Part shown: piece after piece, positions 1 to 4,534 of the stretch
Numbering within the stretch: position 1 is the first letter of the stretch
Layout of the letters: the number at the start of each line of letters is the position of its first letter
Assembly: GCA_905211345.1 (NCBI GenBank)
Contig: CAJMAO010000067.1
Coordinates: forward strand, 1-8,681
DNA length: 8,681 nucleotides
From: an uncultured Prevotella sp.
GTDB taxonomy: Bacteria; Bacteroidota; Bacteroidia; Bacteroidales; Bacteroidaceae
Reading direction: 5' to 3'
Translations under genes and position numbers: made by a program
Notes under the pieces: model-generated
What the model was told of the DNA's origin: nothing
The model's database searches: none
What the model saw: the letters and a program-made list of their open reading frames with translations, nothing else

Positions 1-128
1 CCACGTCGGCTTACGGCGTAAGCTCGATACCGGCCAACGTGCTTCTCGACGGTAGCGGTAAGATTGTAGCCGTTGATTTGCGCGGCGAAGACCTCGGCGC
101 GAAGCTCAAGGAGGTATATGGGTTTTAG
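1..128 (+). CDS. Thioredoxin-fold protein (AhpC/TSA/TlpA-like), C-terminal end only
   Basis: Only the last 41 complete codons are inside the window; the frame runs from position 3 to a TAG stop at 126-128. The visible peptide reads like the end of a TlpA/AhpC-TSA-type thiol-disulfide protein. It has Y-G-V-S-S-I-P, where the Pro would be the conserved cis-proline facing the active site, then a beta strand V-L-L-D-G-S-G-K-I-V-A, then a final helix D-L-G-A-K-L-K-E-V-Y. The pattern IP-x-x-x-L-L-D-x-x-G-K-I-V is typical of Bacteroidetes members of this family, which are often lipoproteins or periplasmic. The CXXC active site and any signal peptide lie outside the window, so activity and location cannot be judged. 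It is convergent with hsp20. Confidence 0.75.
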   Translation, partial: TSAYGVSSIPANVLLDGSGKIVAVDLRGEDLGAKLKEVYGF

Positions 129-141
129 AATTCAGTAATAA

Positions 142-258
142 AGGAGTTAAGGAGTTAAAGGAGTAAAGGAGTTAAGACAAATGCCTTGTTGCAAACTATC
201 AAGACGGCAACATCGGCTAATGTCTTAACTCCTTTACTCCTTTAACTCCTTAACTCCT
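142..258. terminator. 38-bp perfect inverted repeat between convergent genes
   Basis: Positions 142-179 and 221-258 are exact reverse complements (38 bp), with a 41-nt loop that contains a minor inverted pair (187-192 with 207-212). The left arm is four near-copies of an 8-nt unit, AAGGAGTT, with the third slipped. It starts 13 bp after the stop of the thioredoxin-like gene and ends 9 bp before the hsp20 stop, so transcripts from either side would form the hairpin. Neither side has a U-run, so it is not a textbook intrinsic terminator. A bidirectional terminator or RNA-stabilising stem is inferred from position. The same layout recurs after clpB. Confidence 0.6.
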
Positions 259-267
259 AAGAAAAAA

Positions 268-693
268 TCATCCTACCGTTATCTGCCTAACCACGTTCTG
301 CTCCTCTTTCTTTATCTTAGGAAGCACCACCGTGAGCACGCCATCGGCCACACGGGCTGATATGTTGTTCTTGTCAACGTCGTCGGGCAGTATCAGCGTC
401 TGCTCGAACTTAGAGTAAGCGAACTCGCGGCGCAGGTAGTGGGCTTTCTTGTTGTCGTCGTTATGCTCCTTCTTGCTTTCCATTTTTATGTGCAAGTCGC
501 CCTCTTGGTTGAGGTGAACGTTGAAGTCTTCCTTCGTCATTCCCGGAGCGGCAACCTCCACCTCATAATCTACCTCGCTTTCTTTGACGTTTATTGCCGG
601 TGCCGTAGCATTTGTACGGGGCATAAAATCCGTGTCGAAAAAGTCGTTGAACACGTCGGGTAACCAAGAGTTTTTACGATTAACTGGTGCCAT
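268..693 (-). CDS. Small heat-shock protein, Hsp20/alpha-crystallin family
   Basis: ATP-independent holdase chaperone of the cytoplasm, expected to bind unfolding proteins in oligomers and hand them to DnaK/ClpB. The protein is 141 aa from the start chosen here, normal for bacterial Hsp20. A short N-terminal arm (WLPDVFNDFFDTDF) precedes an alpha-crystallin domain from about residue 33 to 130. The domain includes the family A-x-x-x-G-V-L signature (ARVADGVLTVVLPK) and ends in an I-T-V triplet that fits the C-terminal I-x-I/V anchor used in oligomer assembly. An ATG two codons upstream (697-699) is possible, but the AGGAG at 703-707 lies only 3 nt from it and 9 nt from the ATG at 691-693, so the inner start is preferred. 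I see no CIRCE element upstream and no clear TAnnTTTG promoter. Confidence 0.95.
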   Translation of the reverse strand: MAPVNRKNSWLPDVFNDFFDTDFMPRTNATAPAINVKESEVDYEVEVAAPGMTKEDFNVHLNQEGDLHIKMESKKEHNDDNKKAHYLRREFAYSKFEQTLILPDDVDKNNISARVADGVLTVVLPKIKKEEQNVVRQITVG

Positions 694-702
694 AATCATT
701 AT

Positions 703-707
703 CTCCT
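703..707 (-). promoter_or_regulatory. Ribosome-binding site deciding the hsp20 start
   Basis: The minus strand reads AGGAG here, followed by ATA-ATG-ATT-ATG. Spacing is 3 nt to the first ATG and 9 nt to the second, which favours the second (691-693). This is one of two clear Shine-Dalgarno sites at gene starts in the window; the other precedes clpB, so both chaperone genes have strong sites while ppx and the DUF3667 gene do not. Confidence 0.7.
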
Positions 708-802
708 ATTCGTTTATTTGTTATTGAATTCAGTTTTATTAAAGTCCGCCGTATCTTCCACCGGGCTTCACTAGGGATAGTGCAAGATATGTACCAATAC
801 GC

Positions 803-848
803 AACATGCGCCAAATTGTCTTACATATAAGACAATTTGGCGCATGTT
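803..848 (-). terminator. Perfect 21-bp hairpin between ppx and hsp20
   Basis: Positions 803-823 and 828-848 are exact reverse complements with a 4-nt loop (CATA). The hairpin begins 26 nt beyond the ppx stop and lies 110-155 nt upstream of the hsp20 start. It could end ppx transcription, although no U-run follows it on the minus strand. It could also be a regulatory palindrome for hsp20. The inner part contains TGTCTTA/TAAGACA, a string also found in the 142-258 repeat and near 1834. The hairpin is certain; its role is not. Confidence 0.5.
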
Positions 849-874
849 ATAATATCCGATTACCGCGCGTTATA

Positions 875-1777
875 TCACAGGGCAGCGTCTGAAGCGGCGT
901 ATTTCGTCCTATAGAGGCCGTCGATTATGCTGTCGGCCAAGCTGATGTTAGGCACTTTTATGCTGTCGCAGTTGAGCGCTTCGGCCACTATCATGAATAT
1001 CTCCGACGCAGGAATGATTACGTCGGCACGGTCGGCTTTCAGCCCGTATTGCTCGATACGCTCATCCACGCTCAACGCTTTCAGCTTCTCGTATACGGCT
1101 TTTATCTCGCTGACGGGCACCATGCGTGTGTCCTTATCAGAGTTTGTGAGCTTGAACAGCTTGTTGATGTTGCCTCCCGAGCCTATCATCCTCATGCCGG
1201 GCATTTCCTTGGCGAAGCGGCTCAGGTCGGCTTTCATTTGGTTTATGGCATCCTTAGACACCATGCCTCCCAGCATACGCAGCGTTCCGATGTTGTAGGA
1301 ATGGCTGTGGGTGAGCACCCCGTCGTGCAGCAATGAAATCTCCGTGCTGCCTCCGCCCACGTCTATGTAGGCGTAGTTGCCCTTTGTGCTCTCGATGTTT
1401 TCCACTATGTTGTTGCACAACAGGCGCGCTTCCTCGCGGCCGTTGATTATCTCTATGTCGATGTCAGACTCCTCGCGCAGTTTCTTGAGCACCTTCTTGC
1501 CGTTCTCGGCATCGCGCATTGCCGACGTGGCGCAGGCACGATAGTCGTCGACGGCGTTGAGTTTCATCAACTGGCGGAAAGCCTTCAGCATGTGCTTCAT
1601 CATCACCGCGCGCTCCTTTGATATTTTTCCGAGCGTGAACACGTCGGAACCGAGACGCAAGGGCACACGCATGTACATCACGCGTGAAATCTGCCGACTG
1701 CCGTCCTCGGCCGTCCTGAAGTTCTTGATGAGCAGTCGCGCTCCGTTTGAACCGATGTCTATTGCAGCTAATCTCAT
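875..1777 (-). CDS. ppx: Exopolyphosphatase, Ppx/GppA phosphatase family
   Basis: Expected to release phosphate from the ends of polyphosphate chains, or to hydrolyse pppGpp; the family does both and sequence alone does not separate them. The 300-aa protein has the ASKHA fold: phosphate-binding loop 1 near the N-terminus (AAIDIGSNGARLLI, residues 4-17), the ATSAMRDAENG stretch (83-93), INGREEARLL (111-120, the region that carries the catalytic Glu in family members), loop 2 DVGGGSTEISLL (139-150), and IGSGGNINKL (198-207). It lacks the C-terminal HD-type extension of the roughly 500-aa E. coli enzymes, as is usual for the short form. It follows ppk1 on the same strand after a 283-bp gap holding a repeat array, which supports a polyphosphate role. 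The leader is A-rich with no Shine-Dalgarno site, and I found no TAnnTTTG promoter, so co-transcription with ppk1 is possible. Confidence 0.93.
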   Translation of the reverse strand: MRLAAIDIGSNGARLLIKNFRTAEDGSRQISRVMYMRVPLRLGSDVFTLGKISKERAVMMKHMLKAFRQLMKLNAVDDYRACATSAMRDAENGKKVLKKLREESDIDIEIINGREEARLLCNNIVENIESTKGNYAYIDVGGGSTEISLLHDGVLTHSHSYNIGTLRMLGGMVSKDAINQMKADLSRFAKEMPGMRMIGSGGNINKLFKLTNSDKDTRMVPVSEIKAVYEKLKALSVDERIEQYGLKADRADVIIPASEIFMIVAEALNCDSIKVPNISLADSIIDGLYRTKYAASDAAL

Positions 1778-1935
1778 AGTTTTTAGGTTTTATGAGGGAA
1801 GTAGTAAGGAGAGATGGAGTAAGAATGTATGTCTTACAACTTGTTGTTCCGCCTTGCTTCCCTGTGTTTGTAATATACTTGAACAACGCTTTTCTGGCGT
1901 TTATATTTTGCCCGTTGCTTACAGATTGTTACTTC

Positions 1936-2048
1936 GTTGATAATCAGCACGTTACTGACAGCCTTGCAAAACATGGCCTTTTGTGCTGCGAAAGGTGGCC
2001 TTTCAGCGTTCGAAAGACGGCCTTTTACACGACGAAAGGCGGCATATC
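1936..2048 (+). repeat. 22-bp-period repeat array, copy 1 (ppk1-ppx gap)
   Basis: Four 15-nt units start at 1968, 1990, 2012 and 2034, an exact 22-bp period with 7-nt spacers. The two middle units, GAAAGGTGGCCTTTC and GAAAGACGGCCTTTT, are closest to the consensus; the outer two have drifted. A box GTTGATAATCAG lies upstream (1936-1947) and GCAAACC follows (2048-2054). The array ends 12 nt before the ppk1 stop codon, on that gene's 3' side. The rest of the 283-bp gap (1778-1935) shows no gene, only a short purine-rich stretch near 1800-1827. Confidence 0.85.
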
Positions 2049-2060
2049 GCAAACCAGTCG

Positions 2061-4160
2061 TCAATCTGCGGTCACGCTTACAGTTTTCGCCTCGGCCTCG
2101 TAAGCGTTGCGCAGCTCCTCTTGCGAGCGGAAAGGGCGGTCGCATTCAACGGGCTGTATGGAGTTCGCCCCCGTGCCGTCTACTATCCGTCCGTTGGTAG
2201 TGTCGCGCAGTCCGTAGTCGACCGTGCGCATAAGGTCGCGCCGCATGTCCTCGTCGTAGACTGGAGCCATCACCTCGATGCGGTTCAGCAGGTTGCGCGG
2301 CATCCAGTCGGCGCTGCCAATGTAGTACTTCGGCGCGCCGCCGTTGCAGAAAATGAGTATGCGCGAATGTTCCAGGTAGCGGTCTATTATGCCTACGGCC
2401 TTGATGTTGTCGCTCACTCCGGGCACGCCCGTTACCAACGAACTGTTGCCGCGGAGCACGATGCCAATCTTCACCCCGGCAGCCGACGCTGCGTAAAGTT
2501 TGTTGACAACGTCCATCTCGGTGATATGGTTTATCTTCATCTTTATCCATGCTTCGCGGCCCGCGCGGGCGTTCTTTATCTCGTTGTTGATGAGCGAAAG
2601 CACGCGGTTCTTCATCGAATTGGGCGACACCATAAGCTCTTTGAACCTCACTTGCGAGAACGGGCGGTCGATGAAGTCGAACACTTTTTTCACTTCCTGC
2701 ACAAGATTCTTCCGCGCGGTCATCATCAGGTAGTCGGTGTAAGTCTTGGCGTTGCCCTCATGGAAGTTGCCCGTGCCTATGCAGGCGATGTTGCCCTGCT
2801 TCGACTCTATGTACAACAGCTTCGAGTGAATCTTAAGCCCCTCAACGCCGAATATCACGTTGATGCCTTCTTCCTGCATACGCTTGCTCCACTTTATGTT
2901 GCTCTCCTCGTCGAAACGGGCCAGCAACTCGACCACGGCCGTCACCTTCTTACCGTTGCGGGCGGCGCAAATCAACGCCTTTACCACCTTGGAATCCTTG
3001 GCAAGGCGGTACAGCGTGGTCTTTATCGACTTCACCTCGGGCTTCAACGCAGCCTCGCGCAGCACGCGGATGTAGCCGTCGAACGAGTGGTAAGGCACGT
3101 GTATGAACAAGTCCTTGCGGCGTATCTGGTCGAGGATGCTCTCCTGCGAGAGAAACTCGGGCTTCAATATCGGCTTCCATTGGGGATATTTCAGCTCCTC
3201 ATGGCCGCAGTCGGGAAAGCCCATCAGGTCCTTGTGGTTCTGGTAGCGGCTGCTTGCCAGCGACGCATCCAGCTTGCTTATGTCGATTTTCGACATGAGT
3301 TTCTTCCTCATGTCCTTAGGCATACGCTTGTCATATATCAGGCGCACGGGGTCGCCATGCCTGCGGCTGCTCACTCCCTTGGCTATCTTTTGCAGCACTC
3401 CGTACTCAAAGTCGTTCTCCATCTCCATCTCGGCATCCTTCGTGAACTTGAAGGAGTACGCCTCAAACGTGCCGGGCTTGAAGCCTATGAATATCAACGG
3501 GAGACAGTAACGCACAACGTCGTCAAGATACATTATATTGTCAAAGTCGTCGGAAGGCGGCAGTTTGACGAAGCGTCCGTGCTCCCTGTCGGGCACCTTT
3601 ATCAGCGCAAGGCTGCTCTTAGGCAGCCGCAGCCCGTCGGAAGGCTCTGTACGCTTTACCAAAAGGTATATCCTGTTGTCCTCAAGCTGACCCACTTCGT
3701 CTATTTCGGAAAACCAAATGGGGTTGGTGTAGCCGTTAAGCCGCTCGTGATAGTAGGTCTTCAGGTATGCCTGCTGTTCGTCGTTGAGCTGCGTTTCGTC
3801 AATAAGGCGGATGCCATGCTCCTCCAACGCCCTGAACACTTCGTCTATGGCGGCGGTGTATTCTTGGCTGAACTGCGAGTTGAGCTTGTTTATCGTCTTT
3901 ATGGTCTTGCGTATGTTGTCGTGCTGCTTGCGTATTTCCTTGTTGTCAGACTCGAGCAGGCGGTTGAGCGAAGCCATGCGCACACGGAAAAACTCGTCAA
4001 GGTTGTTGGAATATATGCCGAGAAACGACAGACGCTCAAGTAACGGGATACTGTCCTTGCGGGCTTCCTGCAATATGCGGTGGTTAAAGTACATCCAGCT
4101 CACGTCGCGCTCAACGTAAAGCAATTCTTTCTTTTTCTTGTTTACGGATTTTATGGCCAT
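2061..4160 (-). CDS. ppk1: Polyphosphate kinase 1
   Basis: Reversibly transfers the gamma phosphate of ATP to a growing polyphosphate chain. At 699 aa it is close to the E. coli enzyme (688 aa) and complete. By analogy the order is N domain (about 1-115), head domain (116-325), then the C1 and C2 phospholipase-D-like catalytic domains (330-510 and 511-690). The autophosphorylated histidine is H445 in GLKIHSKLLY, equal to E. coli H435. R385 (TLYRLA) and R415 (LLARFDEES) match the metal and phosphate-binding arginines 375 and 405. H598 in RYLEHSRI matches H592. IGTGNFHEGNAKTYTDY and YIGSADWMPRN are textbook family blocks. It is divergent from clpB and upstream of ppx. AGGAA lies 12 nt before the ATG, a weak and rather distant site. 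Confidence 0.98.
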   Translation of the reverse strand: MAIKSVNKKKKELLYVERDVSWMYFNHRILQEARKDSIPLLERLSFLGIYSNNLDEFFRVRMASLNRLLESDNKEIRKQHDNIRKTIKTINKLNSQFSQEYTAAIDEVFRALEEHGIRLIDETQLNDEQQAYLKTYYHERLNGYTNPIWFSEIDEVGQLEDNRIYLLVKRTEPSDGLRLPKSSLALIKVPDREHGRFVKLPPSDDFDNIMYLDDVVRYCLPLIFIGFKPGTFEAYSFKFTKDAEMEMENDFEYGVLQKIAKGVSSRRHGDPVRLIYDKRMPKDMRKKLMSKIDISKLDASLASSRYQNHKDLMGFPDCGHEELKYPQWKPILKPEFLSQESILDQIRRKDLFIHVPYHSFDGYIRVLREAALKPEVKSIKTTLYRLAKDSKVVKALICAARNGKKVTAVVELLARFDEESNIKWSKRMQEEGINVIFGVEGLKIHSKLLYIESKQGNIACIGTGNFHEGNAKTYTDYLMMTARKNLVQEVKKVFDFIDRPFSQVRFKELMVSPNSMKNRVLSLINNEIKNARAGREAWIKMKINHITEMDVVNKLYAASAAGVKIGIVLRGNSSLVTGVPGVSDNIKAVGIIDRYLEHSRILIFCNGGAPKYYIGSADWMPRNLLNRIEVMAPVYDEDMRRDLMRTVDYGLRDTTNGRIVDGTGANSIQPVECDRPFRSQEELRNAYEAEAKTVSVTAD

Positions 4161-4189
4161 AACAGTGCTTTTATTCCTAATGGTTTATG

Positions 4190-4197
4190 CAAAAATA
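4190..4197 (-). promoter_or_regulatory. Bacteroides-type -7 element for ppk1
   Basis: The minus strand reads TATTTTTG, a perfect TAnnTTTG match, ending 29 nt before the ppk1 ATG. A start site near 4184 would leave a leader of about 24 nt. No TTTG is seen at the usual -33 spacing. This motif can arise by chance in AT-rich DNA, so position is the main support. Confidence 0.5.
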
Positions 4198-4257
4198 AGA
4201 CTTATATATTATATTAAGGTGTAAGACGTATTAAAATATTGATAAAATTCAATTACA

Positions 4258-4273
4258 TAACCGTTACCGGTTA
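4258..4273. promoter_or_regulatory. Short inverted repeat, possible operator
   Basis: TAACCG (4258-4263) and CGGTTA (4268-4273) are reverse complements with a 4-nt loop. It lies upstream of the ppk1 promoter element in an AT-rich stretch where a GC-rich palindrome stands out. With 6-bp arms it could be chance; no regulator is suggested. Confidence 0.25.
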
Positions 4274-4320
4274 CACATTTTGCTACTGATTGAAAATATG
4301 GATGAAAAATACGGTTTTGC

Positions 4321-4422
4321 AATATGTGGTCTTTCGCCTTCCAAAAGGCCGTCTTTTACACGCTAAAAGGCCACCTTTCGCAAGCCCAAAGACGGCCTTT
4401 TATAAACATACTGATTATCAAC
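4321..4422 (-). repeat. 22-bp-period repeat array, copy 2 (ppk1-clpB promoter region)
   Basis: Four 15-nt units start at 4321, 4343, 4365 and 4387 with 7-nt spacers, again an exact 22-bp period. On the minus strand the order is the box GTTGATAATCAG (4411-4422), AAAAGGCCGTCTTTG, GAAAGGTGGCCTTTT, AAAAGACGGCCTTTT, then a degenerate unit ending CATATTGCAAAACC. Unit order, the box and the end motif match copy 1 read on the plus strand, so the two are insertions of one element in opposite orientation. Confidence 0.88.
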
Positions 4423-4459
4423 GGATTACACAGACGGTGACATATTGGCATCAACAGCA

Positions 4460-4499
4460 GTCATTTTGACATAAAAAAGGCATGGGCACGCATTTTGAC
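4460..4499 (+). promoter_or_regulatory. Direct repeat CATTTTGAC upstream of clpB
   Basis: CATTTTGAC occurs at 4462-4470 and 4491-4499, 29 bp apart. The first copy is part of a small palindrome, GTCA-TTT-TGAC (4460-4470). Both lie just upstream of the clpB -7 element. They could be paired binding sites or overlapping promoter elements; the function is not shown. Confidence 0.35.
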
Positions 4500-4501
4500 T
4501 T

Positions 4502-4515
4502 TACGTTTGCAAACG
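4502..4515 (+). promoter_or_regulatory. clpB -7 element overlapped by a 12-bp palindrome
   Basis: TACGTTTG at 4502-4509 matches TAnnTTTG perfectly. It overlaps the perfect palindrome CGTTTGCAAACG (4504-4515). A start site near 4513-4516 would leave a leader of only about 20 nt, tight but compatible with the ribosome-binding site at 4521. No TTTG is found at -33 spacing; the closest upstream ones are the TTTG copies within the CATTTTGAC repeats. A palindrome over the -7 element is where a repressor would act. Confidence 0.5.
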
Positions 4516-4520
4516 AAAGA

Positions 4521-4526
4521 AAGGAG
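4521..4526 (+). promoter_or_regulatory. Strong Shine-Dalgarno site for clpB
   Basis: AAGGAG with 8 nt to the ATG at 4535, the best-placed site in the window. It fixes the clpB start. Confidence 0.8.
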
Positions 4527-4534
4527 ATTAAAAT

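Larger units (their letters stand above)
4161..4534. other. Divergent intergenic region between ppk1 and clpB
   Basis: This 374-bp stretch is AT-rich and shows no gene. From ppk1 to clpB it holds a ppk1 promoter element (4190-4197), a short inverted repeat (4258-4273), the second 22-bp-period repeat array (4321-4401) with its GTTGATAATCAG box (4411-4422), a directly repeated CATTTTGAC pair, and the clpB promoter element, palindrome and ribosome-binding site. Both genes must have their promoters here, so the repeat array sits in a regulatory region. Confidence 0.8.

Noticed and set aside
700..874. Search for a CIRCE (HrcA) operator upstream of hsp20, and likewise upstream of clpB
   Set aside because: No TTAGCACTC-N9-GAGTGCTAA or close variant is present in either region.
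1879..1910. Possible plus-strand promoter (TTG, about 20 nt, TATATTTT)
   Set aside because: The -7 match is imperfect and no plus-strand gene follows; it would only run antisense to ppk1.
1983..4043. Very long open frame (686 codons) on the plus strand antisense to ppk1
   Set aside because: It lies inside a clear ppk1 gene. Its peptide is His-, Val-, Leu- and Arg-rich with no recognisable domain, as expected when codon choice in ppk1 avoids antisense stops.
4238..4253. ATTGA/TCAAT inverted pair upstream of ppk1
   Set aside because: Five-base arms in AT-rich DNA are expected by chance.
4321..4401. CRISPR-like look of the 22-bp-period arrays
   Set aside because: Repeats are 15 nt and spacers only 7 nt, with spacers conserved between loci; there are no cas genes in the window.
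4466..4471. TTGACA as an E. coli-type -35 box for clpB
   Set aside because: No TATAAT-like -10 at 16-18 bp, and this lineage uses the -33/-7 type of promoter.
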